From Cheiracanthium punctorium (taxonomy: Eukaryota; Arthropoda; Arachnida; Araneae; Cheiracanthiidae), in assembly GCA_038373885.1 (NCBI GenBank), contig JAWZYV010013563.1:727001-791000 (forward strand): 64,000 nt of DNA, written 5' to 3'. The position numbers and the translations under genes are program-made. The notes under the pieces were generated by a model. It did no database searches. It was given only the letters and a program-made list of their open reading frames with translations, and was not told the DNA's origin. Positions 37,980 through 50,456 of the stretch are shown in pieces; the first letter of the stretch is position 1; every line of letters begins with the position of its first letter.

Positions 37980-40490
37980 CTCATCACTTGGCTGAGAATT
38001 TTCAACTACGTTTCAGTATTGGTTTGGAAAGTTTGACAATAGAGGTTTCTTTCCCTGCTATAACGAACGTTGCTATTGTGGTTGATGAAGAAAATGTTTG
38101 TGCCGTGTTGTTTTACATTTAGTTCTTAATTATTGATCTTCTTCCGATGCTCGTATAAAATTAAGTATATTTCATACATGTATCTGTAGCAATGTCAGTT
38201 CAAGAAACTGTACAAGAGAAGAAATTTAATTAAAAAGATTTCATAAAAATCCTAAAAGTAATAATAATTGTTTCTATGAAATGAAAAAATATATAGTAAT
38301 ATTTTTAGGATGAGAATTTTATTTCCTGCACTTTCCCTGATACAACCTATTGGAATTCTTCATGCGAAATTATCTTGTGTGATTATCTTTTTTTACAATC
38401 ACACAAGACACAATCACACAGGATAATTTGCCTTGTGTAATTGTAAAAAAGAATCCTTAATGTTTTGCCTCAATGTTCATACACTTTCGCACAAAACATT
38501 ATGCGTATAATTTAGCATGTGTATTCCTAATACAATCTACCCGAATTTCATTTTTCTTAATAAGAATTACTTTAAACTACTTAAGGCAATGAAATGACAC
38601 ACCTACTCAAAAAAGTTTTCGATACAAGAATAATCTTTTGGATTTATGGACGATGAAACACTAAATAACATAGTGGGGAAAACTTGGGAATGGAAATTTG
38701 CAATAGGTTGTGTAAAATTTTAAAATGTAGCCCTCTTATCTGAAGGTTTGGCTAGCATTGGACTGGGAAAAATTTTTAACTATAAACAAATTTAGGGGAA
38801 GTAGTATTTTGCTATTTAAATAATTGAAATACATAAATTAGCATTAGAAAAATGTCATTATTTTTATTTATGAGTGAATAACTGTATTGACAAGGAAATG
38901 AATAGTTCAAATTTCGTAATCAAGTACTTCAGGTTTTGTACAGTAGATCAATTCAAAAATATTTAACATTTTTATGTGCATTTGTATTGAAATACTTAAG
39001 AATTTCTCTTTGCTTAAATTCAGAGAATTTTTATTTCGCGTTCTAAATCCATCAGCCCTTAGGAATAAAAGGAAATTATCATAAATGTAAGTATAAATTG
39101 GCTTTTGAATGAAATAAGCTTATAAATTAAACAGACTATAGTTATTTCCGTATTGTAAGTTTGATGCCTTTAATTTCAAAATTGATTTTGTTTATTGAAG
39201 AAGAAAACTACTTTTAGAGAGATTCAAATTAACAATCCTTATCTTAATTAATTTGCTTGGATTGTAATGAAACAGACTTGAAACTTGTTTTTTACTTTCA
39301 AACACAGTAATCAATTAGGATGAAGTATTATCTCAATTTCATTAAACTAAAATTTTAAGGGTGATTATCTTACATAACGAAGAATGTTTAATCAACTATC
39401 TTTAAACATATTTATCAAACTTATTTTTGTGGCGTGAAGGTAGATATTTAGCTTAATCAAGCATTTATTAATACGAAAAGGAATGAAGATACAGAGTTTC
39501 TTAAAATAATTAAAATCAATCTAAAGGAGGCCACACACGTTTTGAGACGAAATGTTTTTCTGCCGGAATCTTTTTCTATAAGCAAAATTTCTTAATTATG
39601 TAAATTAGTAATTGTTAGCTTTAGTCCTCGTACATGTGGCATAACTAATAATATGTGTAACAATTTTAATTTATCCCTCACGACACCCTGAACCTCATAT
39701 GAGGCTCCTACTTCAAATAGCAATATTTAGAGAGAAAACAATTGAATTTAGTATTTTTTATTCTTTCAGTGATATCAATATCATTAATTCATGTAGAAAG
39801 TATATGAGGCTCTTAACTAGATGCATAAATCGTGCCTAGATTGCAGAACTAGTCAATTTAGATCATTTTTTACAGTTTCAGCTTCATTGCTTCAGGAGAA
39901 AAATTAAGAAAATATTTACGCTGCTTTTTTACCGTTTTTTTTTTTGTTTGTTTTAAGGTAAGTATAGTTTTTTTCTTATTTCCCAAACTTTACCTAATAT
40001 GTGCATCTTTTTAAATTAATTTTAGCATACCAAAATGCTTCGAAAATTCAGAAATTAATATTAGAAAAATCTATCATAATAGTGATATATTTTCAGTGGT
40101 AACTAAATGCTGACACGCAACTGTAATGCATGGAAGTTGTAAATCTTTGTTTCAAACTGTTTATCTACACTTCTGTTAAATTAAATATCACGAACACAAT
40201 GTAAAATAAAACAGAATGATTTCAACTGATCTGCAACTTGATATTACACTCTACTGCATGCTTAACTCATAAATATTTAGTGTAAGGTATATTTACTGAG
40301 GAATCGTTGTCTAAAATAAACAATGTTTTATAATACTCTCCTCAAACCATGTAAATGTTGAATAAGTAAGCCATTTATTCAAGTCCTTTCTCTCCAAACG
40401 TTTCTATTTACAGAATTCGGAATTAAATATTCATGCCGAAAGGAAATCTTTTCCCCTTCATCCGTTTGTAATGTATTCAAAGGGGATTAA
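37980..40490. other. AT-rich non-coding stretch with an interlaced hairpin
   Basis: At 38367-38450, two overlapping inverted repeats occur: AAATTATCTTGTGTGATT against 38412-38429, and TTTTTACAATCACACAAG against 38432-38450. Otherwise nothing is recognised. Confidence 0.5.
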
Positions 40491-40617
40491 TTGCAAGTTA
40501 GTAGAGAGCTGCTTTTATACGCGAGAGATATATACATCTTCGGGATAATTCTTTTGCCATGGAGTGCATGTGATATAAATGTGTCAAGATAAGCATGCAT
40601 TGTAAAATAAATAAAAA

Positions 40618-40674
40618 CTTACATAAAATAATACTAATAAGGCGTAAAAAACACTCATAAAATAATACTACTAA
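40618..40674 (-). repeat. Short tandem duplication, about 33 bp
   Basis: ATAAAATAATACTAMTAAGG occurs at 40621 and 40655, directly downstream (on the minus strand) of the hammerhead-like motif. Confidence 0.7.
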
Positions 40675-40735
40675 GGAGATACGATCGTTTCGACGGAAAA
40701 TTCCTTCGGTCTTCGTCAGTTGCAACACTTCTTAT
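40675..40735 (-). ncRNA. Hammerhead-ribozyme-like motif, possibly from a Penelope-like element
   Basis: The minus strand reads CTGACGA (complement of 40713-40719, fits the CUGANGA core), a stem-loop (GAC...GGAATTTTCC...GTC), then GAAA (complement of 40688-40691) and ACGATCGT, which is self-complementary and could act as a very short stem III before a UA cleavage context. Penelope-like elements and retrozymes carry minimal hammerheads with tiny stem III (established). Stem I pairing is poor by eye, so activity is doubtful. Confidence 0.28.
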
Positions 40736-40739
40736 CACT

Positions 40740-41810
40740 AAGCAGTGGAAACTGAACAATATAAACACAAACAAGCATGTTGCCTCTTAGAAGAAAAGGA
40801 AACGCGAGCAACTACGTAGATTAAAGAAAGGGGGGTAAAAAGAAAGTAGAAAAGAATAAAATAGGGACAAGCAAAATTACATTTAAAAAATAAATAAAAA
40901 TAAGTAAAATAAAACATACAAACATACAGACACACACAAAAAAACCAGAACAAACAAAAGAAAGAAAGAAAAATAACATAAAACACTCATACTTTTTTAT
41001 GTATTCATACTACCGGACAGCACTTTTTTAAAAAATTAATATGTATAAGAATAATAATAAACAGAAACGAAAAACAGGAAAAAACACGTAATAACAAAAA
41101 CTAAATAAAAGAACAAAGAAAAAATGAAGAATCAATTTTTAAAAAATCTCTACCTATTTAAAAATATTTTTATTTAGTATCAGCGCTATTTCAAATTTTG
41201 AGCCTCAGCATATAATTTTTTTTCAATTAACTGGAAATTAGCGAACTATCTTTCTAAATTGAAAGCTGCGTTTTTTAAAATAAATAAGTAAATAAAATAA
41301 TAATAATAATAATTAATAATAATAATAAATAGTAATAAAATTCTATTAATAATAATAATAAAGTACTAAATGTTTCCGTCTTGTTGTATTTATTCATTTA
41401 TTTCAGAAACTTTCAACTTTTTTTTAAGTCACTTTTATTTATTTTTCTGGACTGACTCAAAAATCTCTAAGAATGGAGGTGACTCTAAAAATGTGTAAAT
41501 CATGCAAACGAAAGGATCTCACGCAGTAGAACATTCAGTCTACGATTTAAAAAACAAAATCGTTTATCTACCAACTTGCCGTTCATTTATCAATGTCAGC
41601 GGATATATAACCATTACTTTGTTCTCGATAACCCGGAGAAGAATAAAACGGAATGGGGGGGGGGAGGAGGAGGAAGTAGGATAATTAAGGATTTTATTTC
41701 CAATCTCAATTTGGACTCTTTTTTTCTTCTGCTTTAGTCCCTCTCTGCCGTTATTCGTCTTAGAATGGAGGACAGATTAATTTAAAGATGGCTTCCTCGT
41801 GCGCCTTCAA
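40740..41810. other. Low-complexity AT-rich stretch
   Basis: A-rich tracts at 40,840-41,120 explain the hydrophobic Phe/Tyr minus frame at 40738-40986. (AAT)n tracts occur at 41290-41362, and a G-run with (GAG)n at 41654-41680. No gene. Confidence 0.6.
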
Positions 41811-42231
41811 AACAGGAGAGAGTAATTATTGACATGTTATATGCAAGCATTGATTTTGTTAGTTTGGCTCCCTTATTCTAAGATGTATGCTCTGTTTTTA
41901 TTAGATTTATAAATTGGCATTTCCTGTTTGCTTCAGGGATTACATAGAAAAGGAAGATGTACAGAAATGGTGAAATTTTATGAATAAAGATACAGTTATT
42001 TCATATTTTTGTGGAACATTTTTTAAAAACTGACAGATATTAAATTTATCAAATTATTATTGTAGATGTTCTTGTTGTTGCATTGACAGCTGACCTTGAA
42101 ACAGCATGGAGCAATCATTGAGATGTTATATGTAAGCACTGATTTTGTTACTTTAGCTGCCTTATTTCAGGATGTGTGCTCTGTTTTTATTCGATTTGTA
42201 GGTTTTCATTTTCTGTTTGCTTCTAGAATTA

Positions 42232-42443
42232 CACCCTCCAAAAAAAGTATTCTAGGAAGAGAGAAATTTCCTATTTTAGATTTGCAAATAATAATTGAGT
42301 TTTTGAAAAACGCACAACTTGATAGAAATATGGAAAGTCATATTTATACATAACCTAATTCATGTTCAATGATAAATAATTTTTAATATACGAAACCAAC
42401 ATAGGAAATTTCTCTCTTGCTCGAATACTTTTTTTGGAGGGAG
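42232..42443 (-). mobile_element. Mariner-type MITE, family M1, copy 4
   Basis: 212 bp, TA at 42230-42231 and 42444-42445, in the opposite orientation to copy 2 at 35655 and about 98% identical to it by eye (about 4 differences). It lies precisely within unit 2 of the tandem repeat: units 1 and 2 read GGGATTACATAG and AGAATTA[element]TACATAG, so the empty site is present in unit 1. The 85-codon frame at 42096-42353 spans the insertion and is not a gene. Confidence 0.95.
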
Positions 42444-42787
42444 TACATAGAAAAGGAAGGTGTTGAGAAATGGTGAAGTTTTATGAAGAACGATTATATG
42501 CATTTTATATTTTCGTTGAACATTTCTTAAAAGCTGTCAGACTCTAAAATTTTCAAATTATTATTAGTAGTAGTAGTATTGTTGTGTTTTTTGTCGCTGT
42601 TATTTTGACAATTGACCTTGAAAGGGGAAAGAGTAATTATTTGCATGTTATATATAAGCATTGATTTTGTTAACTTAACTCCCTTATTTTAAGAAAAGTG
42701 CTCTATTTTTATTCGATTAATAGGTTTATTATTTCTTGTCTGATTCCGTAATTACGTAGAAAAGGGGAAATGTGAACTTTTAAAGAA

Positions 42788-43059
42788 GGAGTAGGAAAGT
42801 TAAAAGTTAAACACTGGAGCAACAACCCACCGCACTGCCCAACTAAGCCTTCGCGAACATGGGCTCTGGGGTGCGGAAGCATATGCCTCGGCCAGGTGGT
42901 CAGCCTGGCGCGAAGCACTCAATGGTTAACTCCCAAGCAAGCTTCGTCCTGATTTTATCGACCCACTCAAGGGATGAAAGCCTGAGAGAATCTTGCCCAC
43001 CCCGGGATTCGAACCCCGGACCTGTGGCACGGTGCTAACCATTTTACCAATGGGCTTCG
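42788..43059 (-). mobile_element. tRNA-derived SINE, about 272 bp
   Basis: On the minus strand the element begins near 43059 with a tRNA-like head: A-box TGGTAAAATGG (complement of 43039-43049), then GTTAGCACC, B-box GGTTCGAATCC (complement of 43005-43015) closed by CCGGGG/CCCCGG. A GC-rich body follows and the 3' end is at 42788 with TTAACTTTTAACTTTCC. AAGAA flanks both sides (42783-42787, 43060-43064), consistent with a short target duplication. GC content far above the surroundings. It is a complete-looking SINE, not a tRNA gene, because of the long body. The 69-codon minus frame at 42709-42918 is derived from it. Confidence 0.88.
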
Positions 43060-43144
43060 AAGAACGAGTATATTCATTTTATATTTTTGTAGAATATTTT
43101 TTAAAAAATCTATCAAATACTAAAACTGTTAAATTGTTCTTTTT

Positions 43145-46065
43145 AAATAAATATTTTAAATTTTAAACATATCTTAAAACATACACATCATCTAAAGCAT
43201 GTGTTCTGTTCAACGAAAGAAAAAATAGTCCGTTTCATAAGAGATATGACAATGTTTTTTGCTACTCAGATGGATTATCAGCGAAAGAGCTAACTATAAA
43301 CTGACTTGCATACATCTGGCAGCATTTAACAACATTTATGACATTTGAGATATGAATTTTATAATGTAAACTGATATAGAAATAAATACATTGAATTTAA
43401 TATGTTATTTAAAAATATATTAGTGCAAGCTGCTTTAAATATTCCAAGGCACAAACATTAATAATATTACAGCATCCCTTATACACAGGCTACGATTATA
43501 ATTATAACATTTTTGATAACTTAATTTAGAGATTCGTTAGCTTTGTATGTAAGGGAGGTATTTCTTTAAATTTCGTACAAATTGTAAGAAAAGGTATTGC
43601 TAATAATAAACAAAAATAAATGTGAATTAGAAATTTCAAGTGTCATTTTTAAATACGTCAAAAAGAAAACACGTATAAAGAAACGTCTTAAAAATAATTG
43701 AAATTACAAAATTACATCAAATTAACGGTAGTCATCATATTGAAACTAAGATAAGTTGAACCTTCCTTACAAACTGTTTAAAAAATTATTATTTACGATT
43801 TGTTAATTTTGTTTAAATTTCTTTGAAATGTTGGTTTAAAAATGAATTAAATGCAATCAATTCATGAAACAATTTTAATATTCGCATAAAATTTGTCATA
43901 AACATTTCTCAGTTTTCAATAATACATTTCTAATTGAAAGAAAATAAATATTGGATTAGAAAATAATTTATAATGTTGCTTGTTTGTTCATTTTCTTTCG
44001 TTTCTTTTCTCTCTTTCTGTCTCTTTTAAATTAAGTAATCAATATTTAGCAACATAAAATAAGAATTTTAAAAATAACTTTCTTAAATGTCTTGTTCTTA
44101 AATTAAAAATAAGTTTAAGAGATTCAGAAATGTTGGTTGTGAAACAGAGTTTTTACAAATGACTTAATCTTTTTTTTTAGTATTTAAGTTTATGCATTAC
44201 TCAGTAAATGTATTAAAATATATTTTTTCTCATTGTAATATCATTCAGTAAACATTTTTTATGCAGAATATTTGTGAATTTTTTTTCAGGTTAGTTTTAA
44301 AATTTGTTATTAATTACTTTTTGTTATTACAAAAGTGGAATAATTTTTTTAATTTACTAAAACGCATTATACTTGAGTTGATATTTTATAAATGGAATTA
44401 CATTCTGAATTATATAATTTTAGATACAGAATCTTATTGTATAGAAAATCAATTATTTTAAGATATTAATTCTATCTTTTCCGGGTACCCTTAAAAATCT
44501 GTATTAAATCTTTTTATATATTTAATAATACAAACAAATAATGCAGTCTTTTAAAAATTAATTATTTTGATTACAATTTTAAAATAAACAAATTATAAAC
44601 ACAGATAAACGTTTAACAGCGAGAAATTTTTTAAAACTAAGTAACGAATGTGTATATTTTCTAATTAATTTTCGATTAAATGTTGATTCTTTTATTCGGT
44701 TAAGGAAGAAACTTTCTTTAATAAATATCTCTTTTTGTACACTAACATTGTATACCGGGTTTTACTTTAAACAAATTTAAACCTTTATACGATTTCCTTA
44801 AAAATAAATAACTTATTAATAATATTTATACAGAAATTTCTTCAGAGAGTTATCTTCTTTATTTATTTAGTTAGTTAGTTTTGGGGGTGTTTTACTATAA
44901 CTGATCTCAAATCTGATAAAATCTGATGATATTTTAAATTTACACATTCTTAGGGAATCAATACTTCAGGATTATTTGAGGGAAATTTTCAAAAGCTGAA
45001 AAACAGTTTGAAAGATAGATATTATTTTTTTGTTAATCTTATACACAGCATACGACTTTACACTGATTTTCATTTACATTCAGGGAAATCTAGTCGTACA
45101 TATTTCATGGTTTCCCCAAATTTGAATGGAAAATCAACATAAAAGGTGCATTCGGAATATAAAATACATCCATGTTACATTAAATTTATTTTTATAAATA
45201 AAATATTGGGCAAAAAGTCAAATGTTTACATTTCCAGTAGTATCACGAAATATTTGTGTTCGAATAAATTTATCTGAAATGGGGAAAAAAAGATAGGGTA
45301 TATCAGCCTGATTTACATGAGCGAGTTTAGTATTTTCTTGAAAAGTAAATCCCTTGCTTGCAGCTAGACATCATTTTTCATCTGATGAAACATTTTTCGA
45401 CACCTACAGATTTATTTTTTTTTTTTTTTACATCTCGGATTTAAAATAAAATTGAACGTGTTTTCAGTAAAATTTGTTATTGCATTGACAGTGTTTTTTC
45501 TTTTAAATTTATGTTTCTTATGAATGCTGATATGAACTTTAATAATACTTTTTAGATTTTGGCAGTTGACTTTAAATAGAAAAAGACTCATATTCATATT
45601 CTTCTTTTAAAAATTTTAGTGATTTAAACTGGTAAATCTCCAAATAATAACCCAAATGACATATCGTAAAAGTAGTCTTACAAATATTAATTATTCGCTA
45701 CTAAATTTAGAGCTCGTTCAAAGTCAATCGCCTTTAGAAAATCTTACGAACAGCTATTCAATTTATTTATAATAAAAACTAATTAAATAAGAATATATTA
45801 TTTCGAAAACAAATCATTGTGAGTAGTTTATTTTTTATTTGCCTTTTGAATATTCATTTAAAGTATAAACGAATAGTTCCGTTTTTATTCCATGAGTACC
45901 ATCTATCCTGTTCAAAACTTATATATCGGTCTTAGCATCGTTATTGTATTCTTTTATAGCTATCTGACAATATTATATTCTTAAATGTAATAATAAATCT
46001 TCATTAATAATACAATATTGAAAAATGAATGGGATATAATAATGTAATTATTATTTTAATTGTAA
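43145..46065. other. AT-rich stretch without recognised genes
   Basis: No supported frame or repeat. The short frames at 44261-44461 and 45412-45597 are Asn/Ile/Phe/Lys-rich and unsupported. Confidence 0.5.
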
Positions 46066-46070
46066 TTTTC

Positions 46071-46377
46071 TTAACCCTTTAATGCGGGTATTTTTCTATA
46101 AATATCATTGTTAGTGCATCCACTCAAAAGAGTATTCGAGTATGAGAGACATTTCCTATATTAACTTTGCGAGTAACAGATTACTTTTTGGAAAAATCAT
46201 GCAGTTGATAATGAATATTAGAAGCTGTTATTATATACAGCATAATCTACTTTTTTAAAGAACAGCACTTTATAGTGAAATCGACGTAGGAAAATTGACT
46301 TGCACTCGAATAGTTTTTGAAAAGGTGCATGAATATGGAACTTTGCATATGGGCAAAACTGCGCACTAAAGGGTTAA
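46071..46377. mobile_element. piggyBac-type MITE with TTAA duplications
   Basis: The element is 46075-46373, with ends CCCTTTAATGCG and CGCACTAAAGGG, and TTAA directly outside on both sides (46071-46074, 46374-46377). TTAA targets with CCC-starting ends are diagnostic of the piggyBac superfamily. Without the nested mariner-type element at 46117-46327 it would be only about 85-90 bp long, a minimal MITE. Confidence 0.85.
46117..46327. mobile_element. Mariner-type MITE, family M1, copy 5, nested in piggyBac MITE
   Basis: Ends CATCCACTCAAAAGAGTATT and (complement) GCACCTTTTCAAAAACTATT, both continuing to CGAGT. The interior resembles family M1 weakly (GAGAGACATTTCCTA, GACGTAGGAAA). The expected TA is TG/CA here, so the copy is old. 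It lies wholly inside the piggyBac MITE. Confidence 0.7.
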
Positions 46378-46379
46378 TT

Positions 46380-47385
46380 CGCTTATTATAAAGATTATCT
46401 GTTCTAGACTGTTAGGTTAATACTTTTTTATAAAAACTATTGTCTGTTGAACTTCGCTATTTAACTAGACAAACTGTTAAAGTGACTCTTATTAGCGTAT
46501 GCATTCGCACTGCGTTTTTTCAATCTCTTTACAGTGAAATACTATATTGAAGTAAAAGACATCAGAAATGGTGATTTTTTTTGTTTGTTCTTTACATGGA
46601 TACAAAAATTTAAAAATACTGCATATTAATTTTAAAAAGATCTTACAAAATTAAAAACAAAATTAAATCCCAAAATTCGCCAGAAGTGTCTGTATCTGAG
46701 AGTGAAAAACCTGATCCTCAACTATTAGGTTAAAAAAAAAAAGAAACTTTCCGGCATAAAATTCCCAAAACTAAAGAAATGATTAAAAAATCCGACTAAC
46801 TGTTCGAAACATATGTTATTCATATTTCGCGTATTGATAGCTGACTACACCCACCTTCCATTTTACTGTGATTGACAAAAGTAAAGTAGGGGATGATAAT
46901 CCGTTTTGAAAATAATGAATTAGCTGTTAAGAGGCTATCCGGAAAAGAAAATAAACTCGATTCTCGCTTCGCGAAGTAGAAAACACAATTTTTCCTTCTC
47001 CCACTTTTTAGCTCAGACATCACAAATTCCGAGTATTTGAGTAGCCTAAACTGGTATCAGACGACACTGGCAAGGTTTTGAAGCTCTTATAAATAAATCA
47101 GTCAGCTACGAGACTAAGCATACATAAAAAATATAAGAGTTGTTATCTTAAACGAGGTTTGAACTATTTGATTCAATTTATGCAAAGCTTGATTGGCAAT
47201 ATTTCCCCTTCCGTGCTGAGTGAAGCTTCAGCACATTCAACTTGAATGTCCCGTCAACTTGAATCCCAACTTGAATGACCCAACCTCAGTGTGTGTATGT
47301 GACGATGAGACGATCCCACCCGTTTGAGCTCACTTGTATCCACTACTAAATCCATGCTTCACTTGTTAGCTCTTATTACTAGAAA
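46380..47385. other. Non-coding stretch of mixed composition
   Basis: CAACTTGAAT is repeated three times at 47238, 47255 and 47270. The 67-codon minus frame at 46820-47023 has no recognised motif. Nothing else seen. Confidence 0.45.
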
Positions 47386-47389
47386 GATT

Positions 47390-47783
47390 AAAAATCACAT
47401 AGAAATGTGAGGTCGGAAACGTCTTCTTTAGCTCACAGTACCTGCTAATAATCGCTTTGGAAGAAGTGCGAAGTGTGCGTCTCATTTCTCAACCAAGTGT
47501 CATAAACTGTGGGCGCTCCTCTGAAAATTTCGTCATTGTGAAAAAAAAAAAAATCTGAATTAACAATTTTTACCAAGTGCAATCTGTGAAAAATGAATTA
47601 GGTTTTTTTTTAAACCCGCAGTCGTAAAGTTCACTGCTGCCTGAACACTTCTTTTATAGTGATTATCAACATTTATATGAAGACGATGTTTAGGACACCA
47701 CATGGCTATGTGATTCGAACCCCTGTTGTTGTAATCTAGCTTTCCTAGAAGTTTGTACCTTTAATTTTGAATCACCCTGTATA
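47390..47783 (-). mobile_element. MITE family M2, copy 2 (one end eroded)
   Basis: Reverse orientation relative to 37585-37972. Shared blocks are AATCACATAG, GTGAGGTCGGAAACGTC, CGCTTTGGAAGAAGTGCGAA and CAACCAAGTGTCATAAACTG. The right end is intact (CTAGAAGTTTGTACCTTTAA then TTTTGAATCACCCTGTATA), while the left end has lost most of its terminal repeat near 47380. There is an insertion-like T-run at 47600. Confidence 0.82.
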
Positions 47784-47789
47784 TAGTAA

Positions 47790-50406
47790 TGATAAAAGCG
47801 TCTATCACTGGGGATAGACACAAGACAAAATTGGCTTCTTCGTCTCTCAAAATCACTAAATGATAAAAATGTCTTTCTCCTCTGACATAAAATCTCTAAA
47901 TCTCAGTCACATCCATCTCTATCTGTCTCGTCTTGCATAGAAATTGAAAATATCGATATTGTCTCGTTTAGAATAATTTTAACGATCAAAGTCTGACAGT
48001 TACCTCTCCGTGAACCCATGAACCCATACTTACGTGTGTATTCAAGAGTTTTATTTAATGGTTCGAAGGTTATTTGAACACTTGTCTCAGTGAGACCAAA
48101 ATGAAGAAAACGAAAGAGAGAACCTTCTCTAGGAATAATTTTACGACTAAAACTAATTCTAGAATGTATACGACGTAAATATGAGAAATTTCCCACATGT
48201 GTTTGTTGCTCTCGTATCATCGAAAGCGCTAATATTATAAGGCTATAAATGATATTTTAATAAATAAATTTTAGTTAGTTGTAAAGTTTCTGAAATGCTT
48301 TGATAAATAGGTTTTCAGATCAAAATAATTCAGCACGTAAAACGGAGAGGTCGTTATCCAGCCGAGATCACTTCATTAATCATCTCTTTTAAATAATCTT
48401 TCACCGATACAAAATCTCTTCGGGTTATTCGAAAGTATTATCGAAAATTTTTAAAATTCGGCAGAATTCCTCGGCAGAAGTTTTCGGGGAAAATAATCGA
48501 TAATTAAGTGCTTTGAAATTTCTCGATTAATATTTGCCGTATTTATTCTGAAATTTAAGACTGGTTTTATCGACATAACAATCACGCTTGTCCAAATAAA
48601 ATAATTAGTTTTGCGTTGAACAATATTTCTCGTAATTTGTAATTAAAAAAGACGTATTTATTCTGCTATGTTTAAGAAGTTTACTTGTAAAACTATATAC
48701 AGTCTATTTTGCTCAATGATAAAGTTTCATAAAAGTTCTAGCAGAAGTAACTGACGAATTACTTGGCCTTTTAGAGTTTAGAATTTTGAGTTAATATTAC
48801 GCTAACGTCATTTATGGGACTTTTGTAATGGAAAAGGTTAGTAAAATAATTGTTTGTACAAAGGAATGTAACTATGGTAGCACTGAAGTGGAGTTTTTTT
48901 TTCTCGTCAAAGGTGATCCGTGAAACAATACTTGCTCCGAAGTCCCTACGATAACAAGCAGATGACTTAGTGTATAGAGAAAATCCAAGGTAGTCTAATA
49001 TCTGCACTATACATCGCTTTTTTGCTGAGTTTTAGTAACAGTACCTCCTTCTAATGTCACGTACATTTTACTTACCGTCAGGTACAATTTACATCTTTTT
49101 GTTGCAGCTTTCAAGTTTATTTAAGTGAATTTCAAACTCTCATTTTCGGCTTGCGCTGCAATACGTTTATGACTTACTTCATTTACTATCATTAGCTGTT
49201 TCATTTAAAAATTTCTTAATTTTAGGATATTATATAGACTTTGTAGATTAACTTAGTACGATTTGATGCAATGAGATTCTACCGAAAATTACATGCACAT
49301 GCATCATCCTAAAATAAACACCATAATGAAAGAATTTACATTTACAATCGTTGTAATATGTAATTTCATTATGGAAGTAAACTTTCTTTAAAAAGAGCAG
49401 TAAAATACTCTTTTTAATTGCATTTTCGTACATTAAAAGTTTAAAACTTTCGTTTGAAAATCATTATGCAGACGTTGATTTATCAAAAGATCTTTTAAGA
49501 AAAAAGTTAAGAAAACCTGCATGTTTTTATTTAAATTTGTTATACTAAGCCAGGAAATATCATTTATTTAAAACTACTGAAAATCAAAAACCAATTTACT
49601 TATAAAAAAAACACACTATCTATATGCACCAAAATATTATTTACTGAATTCTTTATTTTACGTTTAAAATAATGGATTTCCTCAGGATAATCTTTTTAAA
49701 CGAATCGAATATAATTTTCGCTCGGCGAATTTACCAGTAAAAGTACACGAATCTTGTTTCACAAAAATAGATCTTCAATTAAGGAGGAAGTTAATATGTT
49801 TGACAGAAACTGAAATACAGAAGGATTCTTTCGTCATCACTAGAAAGTAACTTTTATTTCTTAACTTCCTATTTTCGGAGTTAAATCTATCAATTTTCAG
49901 ACAGTGTCTAGACACCTGCTTGTATTTTTTTTTAATTCATACTGTGGTATATAGCATATCTCTAAAGTAATGTTAAATGTTGCAACTAGTAGATTTGAAT
50001 ATGACATTAAAGAATATAAAATGCTTTCTTTTTACTATTAAATATTCGTGTTATATTTCATAAAGCATTATTTATTTTTATTTATTTTTATATCCATTCA
50101 AAATACTCATTCAGCACTTAAAATTTTACATTAGAATTTATTTACAATCAAGAAATCAATTTAATGTACGCAAAAAGTAAAAAAAAAAAAAAAAACTTCT
50201 TACGGATTTTTCTTTTAAACATGCTCTTCTCCAGAATATTTATTATTTTACTAATGTGCTAGTGCCGAAAACTTCTAAAATAGCATCACTAATTTACTTT
50301 AACCATAGGAAGAATAAAATCTGAAACATTTCAGAGAAAGATTTCAGGTGTATAAAGTGCATTTATTCGCTAATATGTCTACATATACATACTTACACAC
50401 AAACCC

Positions 50407-50456
<50 letters not shown>

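Larger units (their letters stand above)
41815..43140 (+). repeat. Three-unit tandem repeat interrupted by a MITE and a SINE
   Basis: Unit marker ATGTTATATGYAAGCAYTGA at about 41833, 42122 and 42645. The ancestral unit is about 289 bp (first spacing). Each unit contains CTCTGTTTTTATT-GATTT, TTACATAGAAAAGG, ATGGTGAARTTTTATG and TTGACCTTGAAA. Unit 2 is lengthened by the 212-bp MITE at 42232, and unit 3 is split by the SINE at 42788, after which the unit resumes at GAAGAACGAGTATAT. Frames inside are not conserved between units, so it appears non-coding. Confidence 0.88.

Noticed and set aside
40738..40986. 82-codon hydrophobic minus frame that could pass for a membrane protein
   Set aside because: It is the complement of an A-rich low-complexity tract; hydrophobicity follows from TTT/TTA/TAT codons.
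42096..42353. 85-codon plus frame
   Set aside because: It crosses the boundary of an inserted 212-bp MITE, and the homologous unit 1 has no matching frame.
42995..43059. A tRNA gene on the minus strand
   Set aside because: Both A and B boxes are present, but the element continues for over 200 bp as a SINE with flanking short duplications.
47903..48220. 105-codon minus frame beginning with ATG
   Set aside because: No motif, no second copy and no splice context. A frame of this length is expected once or twice per 64 kb at this base composition.
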